Below are positions 44,757 to 51,831 of a stretch of 64,000 nucleotides of DNA, in pieces. The stretch is from NCBI RefSeq assembly GCF_021168475.1, contig NZ_JAJOZT010000002.1:496001-560000 (forward strand), in the 5' to 3' direction. Position 1 is the stretch's first letter. Every line of letters starts with the position of its first letter. The position numbers and the translations under genes were made by a program. A model generated the notes under the pieces. The model ran no database searches. It had not been told where the DNA came from and was given only the letters and a program-made list of their open reading frames with translations. This DNA is from Pseudoclavibacter sp. 13-3 (lineage in GTDB: Bacteria > Actinomycetota > Actinomycetes > Actinomycetales > Microbacteriaceae).

Positions 44757-44792
44757 GGCACCGAGCCGGAGGGGAATCAGCAGCTCGGTGCC
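44757..44792 (-). terminator. Terminator-like hairpin after E2
   Basis: GGCACCGAGC (44757-44766) pairs with GCTCGGTGCC (44783-44792), a perfect 10-bp stem with a 16-nt loop, 9 nt beyond the E2 stop on the minus strand. No T-run in either direction. Confidence 0.55.
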
Positions 44793-44801
44793 ATCGACCT
44801 T

Positions 44802-46319
44802 TCAGCCCAGAATCGATAGGGGGGATTCGATCCGCCGCTGGAAGGCGGCGCTCAGCTGGGCTGCAACCGCGCCGTCGATGGCGCGGTGGTCTATTGAGAA
44901 CGTGCACTCGATGACGGTGCCGATCTCGATCTGATCGTCGACGATCAGGGGCTTGCGGTAGGCGGCGCCGACCGCGATGATCGCCGACTGCGGGGGGTTC
45001 AGAATCGCACTGAACCGCTTGGTGCCGTACATACCGAGGTTCGACACCGCCAGCGTGCCGCCGACCAGGTCAGCCGGTGCGGTTCGGCCGGCTTGCGCTT
45101 GCTCGGCGAAGTCGCGCACCTGCTGGTGCACGGCCCCGACGCTCAGCTGGTCGACGCCGCGAACGACCGGGGTCACCAGACCGCCGTCGACCGCGACCGC
45201 GACCGCGACATCCACCTGATCGAACGTGAGCAGCCGGTCGCCGTCCCACAGCACGTGTGCCTCGGGAACGTCGCGCAGGGCAAGCGCCGCCGCCTTGACG
45301 ATCAAGTCGTTGACCGACACGCGTCGCGCCCGGTCGTCACCTGCGATCGTCTCATTGAGTTCGGCGCGCAGCGCGAGCAGACGGTCGACCCGGCATTCCA
45401 CATCGATGTAGAAGTGGGGCACCTGCGTCTTGCTCTCAGTGAGGCGGCGTGCGATGGCGCGGCGCATCCCGGTGAGCGGAATGGCCGTGGCGCCGTCTGC
45501 CACCTCGTCGACTGACGGGGATGTGCGCTGCACCGGGTGTGTGACTACCGGTGGTGCAGGCACGGCTTGGGGATGCCGGATCGCGCCGGCAGCATCACTC
45601 GCGGGCGTCTCGGCGGCGTTCGATCCCGTGCCCGATGCCTGGACCGGTGACGTGGCATCTGCGCTGAACGCGTTGGCGGGTGATGGCTCGACGTCTGAGC
45701 TCGACGTGGGGGCCGAGCCCGAAGAACTCGTCGCATGCGCCCGGTCGATGTCGCGACGAACGATGCGCCCACCGGGGCCCGTCGGTTCGACGAGGCTCAA
45801 GTCGATGCCGCGCTCGCGGGCGAGTCTGCGGGCAAGGGGGCTCGCGAAGCGGCGCTCGTCTGAGCCTGACCCGTGCCGCAAATCCCTCGGTTCCGTCACA
45901 ATTCCCTCGGAGACCGCCCAGTTCTGCGGAGATTTGGTCGAAAGTGCGCAATCTTCGTGGCTGCCACCGGCCTGCGGCGCTGGTGCCTGCGCTGCTGGTG
46001 CCTGCGGTGCTCCTCTGCCTGCATCTGCATCTGCATCTGCATCTGTGCCAGCACCCGCGACCTCGTCGACGGCCTCACCATCAAGCGCGAGCAGCAGCAT
46101 GGGCGTGCCCACGGTCACCGTCTCACCAGGCTCGACCAGCAGCCGAGCGACTGTGCCGGCCTCCTCGGCCTCGTACTCGACGACGGCCTTCTCCGTCTCG
46201 ATCTCGGCGAGCGGCTGCCCGACCTCGATGGTTTCGCCGACCTGCGTGAACCATTCGTTGATCGATGCCTCGGCGGCTCCTGCGAGCACCTCGGGCATGT
46301 TGATGGTCTTCGGCATCAT
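44802..46319 (-). CDS. 2-oxoacid dehydrogenase dihydrolipoyl acyltransferase (E2)
   Basis: 505 aa. An N-terminal lipoyl domain carries the lipoylated Lys near residue 44 (AEIETEKAVVEYE). An Ala/Asp/Pro linker with a hexanucleotide repeat follows, then a peripheral-subunit-binding domain (ASPLARRLARERGIDLSLV). A second Ser/Ala-rich linker leads to the catalytic domain ending with FSIDHRAIDGAVAAQL (catalytic His and Asp). A ~25-residue stretch after the first linker is encoded by a dispersed repeat sequence. Coupled to E1 by ATGA. No E3 gene is nearby, so a shared dihydrolipoamide dehydrogenase is implied. Confidence 0.9.
   Translation of the reverse strand: MMPKTINMPEVLAGAAEASINEWFTQVGETIEVGQPLAEIETEKAVVEYEAEEAGTVARLLVEPGETVTVGTPMLLLALDGEAVDEVAGAGTDADADADAGRGAPQAPAAQAPAPQAGGSHEDCALSTKSPQNWAVSEGIVTEPRDLRHGSGSDERRFASPLARRLARERGIDLSLVEPTGPGGRIVRRDIDRAHATSSSGSAPTSSSDVEPSPANAFSADATSPVQASGTGSNAAETPASDAAGAIRHPQAVPAPPVVTHPVQRTSPSVDEVADGATAIPLTGMRRAIARRLTESKTQVPHFYIDVECRVDRLLALRAELNETIAGDDRARRVSVNDLIVKAAALALRDVPEAHVLWDGDRLLTFDQVDVAVAVAVDGGLVTPVVRGVDQLSVGAVHQQVRDFAEQAQAGRTAPADLVGGTLAVSNLGMYGTKRFSAILNPPQSAIIAVGAAYRKPLIVDDQIEIGTVIECTFSIDHRAIDGAVAAQLSAAFQRRIESPLSILG
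45885..45960 (+). repeat. Dispersed ~76-bp sequence, copy B, inside E2
   Basis: Same 14-bp core TGCGGAGATTTGGT (45925-45938) as copy A at 20164-20240, same orientation, with weaker ungapped similarity on the left and a similar TGCGC/GTGG right end. In E2 it is read in frame on the minus strand as part of the linker before the subunit-binding domain. Confidence 0.45.
46021..46044 (+). repeat. Hexanucleotide repeat in the E2 linker
   Basis: Four perfect GCATCT copies, encoding alternating Asp-Ala on the minus strand. A 6-bp unit keeps the frame, so copy-number change would only alter linker length. Confidence 0.8.
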
Positions 46320-48577
46320 CGACCTCCGAACTGCGCGCGCACCTGCTCGAGGCCGACGACGACCTCTTCGGGCCCGGCGATCGCCGCGCGCTCCAACACC
46401 TTCGAGATGCTCGGGCTCGCCTCGCTGCCGGTGACGCGCTGCACCGGCTGATCGAGCCAGTCGAACAGACGGCGCTGAATCTCGTCGGCCAGCCAGCCGC
46501 CGTACGAGGTGCCCTGAGCACCCTGCTCGACGATCAGCACGGCGCCGGTCTTCTTCACGCTGGCCTCGATGGTCGACCAGTCGATGCTCGCACGGTCGAG
46601 CCAGCGCAGGTCGATGACCTCGCCGTCGACGCCGGTCTCGTCAACCGCGTCGAGGCAGTGCTGCACCATCGACAGGTACGACAGCACCGTGACCTCGCCG
46701 CCCTCGCGGCGCACGGCGGCCTTGCCGAAGGGCAGCTGGTAGTCCCAGTCGTCGACGAACACCTCGCCCCTTTGCGCGTACAGATCGACGTGCTCGATCA
46801 CCACGACCGGGTCGTCGATCGCCAGGGCGGCGTTCATCAGCCCCACGTAGTCGGCGGGTGTCGATGCGGCGACCACGCGCCAGCCGGGCGCGGTGGCGAA
46901 GATGCCTGCGGGATCCATCAGATGCTGCGACCCGTAGCCCGACCCCATCGCGATCTTGGTGCGCAGCACGAGCGGAACCGCGCTGCGCCCGCCGAACATA
47001 TGTCGTGCCTTGCCGATCTGGTTGAACACCTGATCAGCCGCGACCCACAGGAAATCGGGGTACATGAACTCGACGACCGGTCGAAAGCGCCCGTCGAGAG
47101 CGACGCCGCCGGCGAGACCGGCGAACGCGTTCTCAGAGATCGGCGTGCCGAGCACACGGCCCTCGAAGCGCTTGGTGAGCCCCTTGGTGGCGCCGTTGGT
47201 GCCGCCGTTGAGCCGGTGCACGTCTTCGCCGAGCACGATGATGCGCTCGTCGGTCTCCATGCGCCGCTCCATGACCTTGGCCACCGCGTCGACGAACTTC
47301 ACCGTCTTGGTCGCAGGCTGCGTCGCTTCGGCCCGGCTGGCGGTTTCGGCGTCAGCATCTGCCGGTGTGCGGATGCCCGGGCCGGCAACGCCGAGCACCA
47401 CCGGATCGAGAGTGCGTGCGTCGGCGATCTCGCTGAGGTCTCCGCGCACGCCCACGTCGACGAAGCCTGGTTCGGGCCAGAGCTCAGGGCGAATCCGCAG
47501 TGCGCCGGTCTGCGACTCGGGGTCGGCCTCAGTGAGGGCTGAGACGGCCGCACGCATTGCGTCCTGCGCCTGCGCACGCACCTGGTCGACCTGCTCACGG
47601 CTGAAGACGCCGCGCTTGATCGCCTCGACAGCGACCTTCTCGAGCGGGTCGCGCTCGCGCCACTCGGCCTCTTCTGCCTTGGTGCGGTAGCCGAACGCGC
47701 TGCCGGGGTAGGGGCCGTTCTGGTGGAAGAACCGGTAGACGAGCGCCTCGATGACGACCGGCCCCTTGCCTGCACGCATGTGGTCGAGCGCGGCTTCGGT
47801 GGCGAGGTGCACGGCGAGTGGATCCATGCCGTCGACACGCCATGAGGGAATGCCGAAGCCGGGGCCGCGTCCGCTGAGCCGCGCCTCGCCGGTGGCCTCG
47901 TCGACGTTGGTCGACACCGCGTAGCCGTTGTTCTCGATGAAGAAGGCGAGGGGGATGTCCCAGGCGGCCGTGAGGTTCATCGACTCGAGAACTGAGCCGA
48001 TGTTCGTGGCTCCGTCGCCGAAGTACGTGAAGGTCACGTCGTCGGTGCCCGCGTGGCGCTGTGCCCAGGCGTTGCCCGCCCCGAGCGGCACTCCGCCGCC
48101 GACGATGGCGTTGGTGCCGAGCGCGCCGGCCTCGTGCCACTGCAGGTGCATCGAGCCGCCGCGGCCCTTGCAGTAGCCCTGGGCCAGGCCGAGGATCTCG
48201 GCGAGTGTGCGCTGCAGCACGTCTTGCGTCGCACCGTCGACGACTGCCCCGAGGTCGTACGCGCCGCGATGCACGTGGCGCAGCGCTTTGGCGAGGAACT
48301 GGTGATGGCCGCGGTGCGACCCGTTGATGCCGTCTGAGGTGCGCAGACCGATGATCGAGCCGACGGCGCCGCCTTCCTGACCGATGCTCGAGTGCGCGGG
48401 GCCGTGCACGAGGCCCTGACCGGCCAGGTCGAGCACGCTCTCTTCGAACGCGCGAATCAGATGCATCTGTGCGAGCATGTCGCGCAGCAGCTGCGGGTCG
48501 GCTTCGTCCCAGTCTTTCGCGGTCGCGCGCAGCTCGACCCACGGAACGGCGGGTCTGAGGTTGACAGTCTTGGGCAT
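46316..48577 (-). CDS. Fused E1 alpha-beta subunit of a 2-oxoacid dehydrogenase
   Basis: 753 aa. Residues ~1-380 are E1-alpha: QMHLIRAFEESVL, GPAHSSIGQEGGAVG, and the ThDP motif GDGATNIGSVLES to ENNGYAVST. Residues ~430-753 are E1-beta: IIVLGEDVHRLNGG, GTPISENAFAGLAGGVALDG, FLWVAADQVFNQIGKARH. Most E1 enzymes of this class use two chains. The substrate is not evident; branched 2-oxoacid, acetoin-type or another small 2-oxoacid are possible. I chose ATG 48577, 9 nt after AAAGGAG. Confidence 0.9.
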   Translation of the reverse strand: MPKTVNLRPAVPWVELRATAKDWDEADPQLLRDMLAQMHLIRAFEESVLDLAGQGLVHGPAHSSIGQEGGAVGSIIGLRTSDGINGSHRGHHQFLAKALRHVHRGAYDLGAVVDGATQDVLQRTLAEILGLAQGYCKGRGGSMHLQWHEAGALGTNAIVGGGVPLGAGNAWAQRHAGTDDVTFTYFGDGATNIGSVLESMNLTAAWDIPLAFFIENNGYAVSTNVDEATGEARLSGRGPGFGIPSWRVDGMDPLAVHLATEAALDHMRAGKGPVVIEALVYRFFHQNGPYPGSAFGYRTKAEEAEWRERDPLEKVAVEAIKRGVFSREQVDQVRAQAQDAMRAAVSALTEADPESQTGALRIRPELWPEPGFVDVGVRGDLSEIADARTLDPVVLGVAGPGIRTPADADAETASRAEATQPATKTVKFVDAVAKVMERRMETDERIIVLGEDVHRLNGGTNGATKGLTKRFEGRVLGTPISENAFAGLAGGVALDGRFRPVVEFMYPDFLWVAADQVFNQIGKARHMFGGRSAVPLVLRTKIAMGSGYGSQHLMDPAGIFATAPGWRVVAASTPADYVGLMNAALAIDDPVVVIEHVDLYAQRGEVFVDDWDYQLPFGKAAVRREGGEVTVLSYLSMVQHCLDAVDETGVDGEVIDLRWLDRASIDWSTIEASVKKTGAVLIVEQGAQGTSYGGWLADEIQRRLFDWLDQPVQRVTGSEASPSISKVLERAAIAGPEEVVVGLEQVRAQFGGR

Positions 48578-48673
48578 CGTCACTTTCTCCTTTGACAGTG
48601 CATGCGTGGTGTGTGCGAGGCGCACCGGCTGTGAACAGGTGATCAGCCGTCTGTCGCTCGTCGACTGCGGATT

Positions 48674-48703
48674 ACTTTATGCCGGTGATTGGATCCAATG
48701 CAA
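48674..48703 (-). promoter_or_regulatory. Promoter of the E1-E2 operon with operator in its spacer
   Basis: On the minus strand TTGCAT (48703-48698), 18-nt spacer, TAAAGT (48679-48674). The palindrome TTGGATCCAA (48689-48698) overlaps the -35 end and the spacer, so bound regulator would exclude polymerase. Confidence 0.6.
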
Positions 48704-48760
48704 GTGCCGTGAGGGATTCATATTCGATCAGGCGAGAGAATGGCCCCTCAATGTATCCAA
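48689..48760. promoter_or_regulatory. Operator pair upstream of E1-E2
   Basis: Palindrome TTGGATCCAA (48689-48698) and a related ATGTATCCAA (48751-48760), centres 62 bp apart. The same pair with the same spacing precedes the VOC gene. The adjacent GntR/FCD protein is the obvious candidate ligand. Confidence 0.6.
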
Positions 48761-48961
48761 TGATGGCTGGGTGATTGCGGGTACGACAGGCGCGTCTTGG
48801 TACACTCGTTGTGGTTTGTGTGTGAAATCGACGATCTGTCGGCATGAGGGCACGAAGCCGCAGAATCCTGAGGTGACGAGTCGGCAGCCGCCCGGTCATG
48901 CGTCAGGTGCGAGGTCGGTACATCGACTCGTCGCAGGGCCGAGGGTCGGGAGGAACCGGGT

Positions 48962-49615
48962 ATGGGGGAGACGAAAGAGACTTCGACAGGGCGCGTCGTC
49001 GAGCAGCTGCGGGCGTTGATTCTCGACGGTGAACTGCTGCCCGGCGAACGCCTGCGGCAAGAAGAGCTCGCCGATCGGCTGGGGGCGAGCCGTGTGCCGA
49101 TTCGCGAAGCGCTGCGCGTGCTGGCGGGGCAGGGCCTGGTGCGCTTGGTCGCGAACACCGGTGCGTGGGTCTCTTCGCTGACGCATGACGAATGCGTTGA
49201 TCTCTACCGTGTGCGAGAACGGCTTGAGCCGCTGCTGCTCGAGCAGAGCCTGCCCGGGCTTGGTCGTGACGAGCTGCAAGAGATCGATGCCGCTCGCCGA
49301 GCGGTCGACGAATGTCGCGACGTGCGCGAGTTCATCGCGTTGGATCGACACTTTCATTCGCTGACCTATCAGGCGGCCCCCGACGGATACATCAAACACG
49401 AGGTCGGTCAGCTCTGGGACGTGACGCAGTACTATCGCCGTCGGTTCACTGAGATGCAGGATGACCGAGGTCGGGCGCTGATCGCGAGCGAACATGGGCT
49501 GCTCGTCGACGCCCTCATGCGGGGCGACTCGGTGGCCGCCGCGGCTGTCCTGGAGATGCACATACGTCGCACGAGGCTTGCGCTTCAGCACGCCGTGCAC
49601 CTGTTCGACGGTTGA
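48962..49615 (+). CDS. GntR/FadR-type (FCD) transcriptional regulator
   Basis: 217 aa. Winged helix: VVEQLRALILDGELLPGERL, LRQEELADRLGASRVPIREA with the recognition helix, and wing GLVRLVANTGAWVS. The C-terminal all-helical FCD domain has LDRHFHSLTYQA and SEHGLLVDALMRGD, with His residues that bind a metal or carboxylate ligand in the family. It stands between the E1-E2 operon and the VOC-MHS genes and probably represses both until a substrate is present. The trigger ligand is unknown. Confidence 0.9.
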   Translation: MGETKETSTGRVVEQLRALILDGELLPGERLRQEELADRLGASRVPIREALRVLAGQGLVRLVANTGAWVSSLTHDECVDLYRVRERLEPLLLEQSLPGLGRDELQEIDAARRAVDECRDVREFIALDRHFHSLTYQAAPDGYIKHEVGQLWDVTQYYRRRFTEMQDDRGRALIASEHGLLVDALMRGDSVAAAAVLEMHIRRTRLALQHAVHLFDG

Positions 49616-49743
49616 GTGTGCGGGCAAGAGCGACGCTGCCGAGTGACCTTTCTGAGGTGAGCGGGCATGAGACCGGCGCGTTGGGCTCCTCGGCCCGCAC
49701 AGGTCTGCGAGACGATGCGCGATAGGCTTGCTCGAGATCTGAG

Positions 49744-49815
49744 ATGTATCCAAAAATGCCAGGATGCGGACATATCAATACGATTCACGACTTAAGTTGC
49801 AATCGTTGGATCCAA
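49744..49815. promoter_or_regulatory. Operator pair upstream of the VOC gene
   Basis: ATGTATCCAA (49744-49753) and palindrome TTGGATCCAA (49806-49815), centres 62 bp apart as at the E1 promoter, with the palindrome proximal to the promoter in both cases. Confidence 0.6.
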
Positions 49816-49826
49816 TCTCTTAGTGT
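49797..49826 (+). promoter_or_regulatory. Promoter of the VOC-MHS operon
   Basis: TTGCAA (49797-49802), 18-nt spacer, TAGTGT (49821-49826), with the palindrome inside the spacer. It has the same architecture as the E1-E2 promoter. Confidence 0.55.
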
Positions 49827-49880
49827 GTGACCACTCGCACCATGGTGCGTTCACAACATGTTCGATTCAATGAGGAACAC

Positions 49881-50399
49881 ATGGCATCTCTCCCAGACAC
49901 CACATCGCTCACGCTTCCAGAGGTTCTGCGCGGGCACCCCGTCGACCAAGTGGCCTTTCTGGTCCCTGACCTGGCCCAGGCCATCGAGGCATGGAGACAG
50001 CTCGGCTACGACGAGTGGAAGATCTACACATATTCTCCCGACACAGTGCCGGAGCTGACCTACCATGGTCAGCCGGGCACCTATTCGATGCGCCTCGCAT
50101 TGAGTGGCAGCTCGCCGCAGATCGAGCTGATTCAGCCGATGGACGGCCCCAGCATCTACCATGACTGGGTCGAGAGCCGCGGATACGGCCTGCACCACGT
50201 AGGCTTCTTCGTCGACTCAGCCGCCGAGGTCGTCGACGCCTTCGCCGAACTGGGCACCGCCCCAGCGCAGACCGGCAGCGGCTACGGCGCCGACGGCGAC
50301 GGAGCGTTCGCGTACTTCGATGCGGTCGATTCGACATTTGCCGTTGTGCTCGAAGCCATCGAGGCGCCAGCGCAGCGGCGCCCCAGCGAGACGATCTGA
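49881..50399 (+). CDS. VOC (glyoxalase/epimerase-like) family protein
   Basis: 172 aa from ATG 49881, preceded by GAGGA at good spacing; the upstream in-frame ATG/GTG codons lie in or next to the promoter. Two beta-alpha-beta-beta-beta modules are visible: VDQVAFLVPDLAQAIEAWRQ with a His/Gln metal site, IELIQPMDG, then GLHHVGFFVDSAAEVVDAF and a C-terminal VVLEAIE with the Glu ligand position. Members include methylmalonyl-CoA epimerases, lactoylglutathione lyases and dioxygenases; this one is unassigned. It is coupled to a transporter gene. Confidence 0.85.
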   Translation: MASLPDTTSLTLPEVLRGHPVDQVAFLVPDLAQAIEAWRQLGYDEWKIYTYSPDTVPELTYHGQPGTYSMRLALSGSSPQIELIQPMDGPSIYHDWVESRGYGLHHVGFFVDSAAEVVDAFAELGTAPAQTGSGYGADGDGAFAYFDAVDSTFAVVLEAIEAPAQRRPSETI

Positions 50400-50407
50400 G
50401 GCCCGTG

Positions 50408-51757
50408 ATGAGCGTGACTTCAGAGACATCCGCAGCCACCGCATCCACCGCAGGCGCCACCGAGCATCGCCACCTGCGCCGCTCACTCGCGGCCAGCGCA
50501 GTCGGCAACGCGCTCGAATGGTTCGACTGGACGGTCTACGCGATCTTCTCGACGTACATCGCCGGAGCACTGTTCGACCAGTCAGACAGCGTTTCAGCAC
50601 TGCTCGGCACCCTATTGGTCTTCGCCGTCGGCTTCATCGCGCGCCCGGTGGGCGGCATGGTGTTCGGTGCGCTCGCAGACCGGTACGGTCGCAAGGTGGT
50701 GCTCGTGACCACGATGCTGACGACTGCGGGCGGCAGCCTGCTGATCGGTATCGCGCCCTCGTATGAAGCGGTCGGTGGCTGGGCCTCGTTCGTGCTGCTG
50801 ATCGCACGCCTCGCGCAAGGGTTCGCGCATGGCGGAGAGTCGACTGCCTCGTATGCCTATGTGGCCGAGATCGCACCGCCGAAGCGACGCGGTCTGTGGT
50901 CGAGCTCGGTCTACGTGAGCATCGGCGCCGGCACCCTGCTGGCGACGTTGTTCGGCAGCCTGCTGACCAGCTTCACCACCAGCGAGCAGATGCATGAATG
51001 GGGATGGCGTGTGCCGTTCATCGCTGGCGCGCTGCTCGCCGTGGTAGTGCTGTTCATGCGTCGCGGCATGGTCGAGTCGCTGCCCGACGAGGAGCCGGCC
51101 GAGCAGTCGAGCGAAACCGGGGCCGGGAGGCCTCTCTCGCCGCGTGCGCTGTTCATGATCGGGCTGAAGATGTTCATCTTCGTCGGTGGCACCTCGGTCG
51201 TCTACTACACGTGGAACTCATTCGCGTCGACGGTGGCCATCAGCCAGCGCGGCATGGACGCGCAGGCGGCATTCACCGCGAGTCTGATCGCCCAGATCAT
51301 CGGCATCGTCGCGCTGCCGTTCGCCGGCATGCTCTCTGACCGCATCGGACGCAAACCGATGCTCGTCATCTGGGCGGCGGGGTTCGCGGTGCTGGCGCTG
51401 CCACTGATGGGGCTCATCTCGACGCAATCGTGGACGCTGCTGGTCGCGCAGGCAGTGGCACTCACCCTGAACGCGTGTGCGACGGCCATCTTCGCGTGCG
51501 TGCTCTCAGAGCAGGTGCCGACTCGATACCGGACGAAGGTGCTCGGCATCTCGATGTCGTTGTCGGTCGCCGTGTTCGGCGGCACGACGCCGTACCTGAA
51601 CACCTGGCTGACGTCGCTCGGGCTCGGATGGGTCTTCAACCTCTACTTCATCGCGCTGTGCGTGGCTTCGCTCATCGTGGTGCTGTCATGGCGCGAGACG
51701 GCCAAGCGCCCCTTGGCAGAGATCGAAGACGAGATTCTCGGCGGTTCGGGGCACTGA
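50408..51757 (+). CDS. MFS transporter, metabolite:H+ symporter (MHS) type
   Basis: 449 aa, about 12 hydrophobic helices. MHS motifs include NALEWFDWTVYAIFSTYI, GFIARPVGGMVFGALADRYG and RLAQGFAHGGESTASYAYVAE. Relatives import small carboxylates such as shikimate, alpha-ketoglutarate, citrate or betaine. In this operon it likely imports the precursor of the 2-oxoacid oxidised by E1-E2. I chose ATG 50408 over GTG 50405. A terminator follows. Confidence 0.9.
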   Translation: MSVTSETSAATASTAGATEHRHLRRSLAASAVGNALEWFDWTVYAIFSTYIAGALFDQSDSVSALLGTLLVFAVGFIARPVGGMVFGALADRYGRKVVLVTTMLTTAGGSLLIGIAPSYEAVGGWASFVLLIARLAQGFAHGGESTASYAYVAEIAPPKRRGLWSSSVYVSIGAGTLLATLFGSLLTSFTTSEQMHEWGWRVPFIAGALLAVVVLFMRRGMVESLPDEEPAEQSSETGAGRPLSPRALFMIGLKMFIFVGGTSVVYYTWNSFASTVAISQRGMDAQAAFTASLIAQIIGIVALPFAGMLSDRIGRKPMLVIWAAGFAVLALPLMGLISTQSWTLLVAQAVALTLNACATAIFACVLSEQVPTRYRTKVLGISMSLSVAVFGGTTPYLNTWLTSLGLGWVFNLYFIALCVASLIVVLSWRETAKRPLAEIEDEILGGSGH

Positions 51758-51775
51758 ACGCAGACCTCGACCCCG

Positions 51776-51821
51776 CGCTGCACGGCTGAACGAGTTGTTC
51801 GTCTGGCCGTGCAGCGTTTTT
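51776..51821 (+). terminator. Rho-independent terminator after the MHS gene
   Basis: CGCTGCACGGC (51776-51786) pairs perfectly with GCCGTGCAGCG (51806-51816), followed by TTTTT. An inner ACGA/TTCGT-like stem adds stability. It sits between the convergent MHS and RNase H genes. Confidence 0.85.
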
Positions 51822-51831
51822 GTCACGAGTC

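Larger units (their letters stand above)
44466..44801. other. Intergenic region between convergent mmsA and E2 genes
   Basis: No gene. It contains a run of nine G (44510-44518), a GC-rich stretch, the second butterfly repeat array and the E2 terminator hairpin, the last two listed separately. Confidence 0.7.
48578..48961. other. Divergent control region between E1 and the GntR gene
   Basis: 384 nt, AT-richer than the surroundings and without a gene. It holds the E1-E2 promoter, two operator-like sites and presumably the promoter of the GntR gene, for which I see no clear boxes. Confidence 0.6.
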
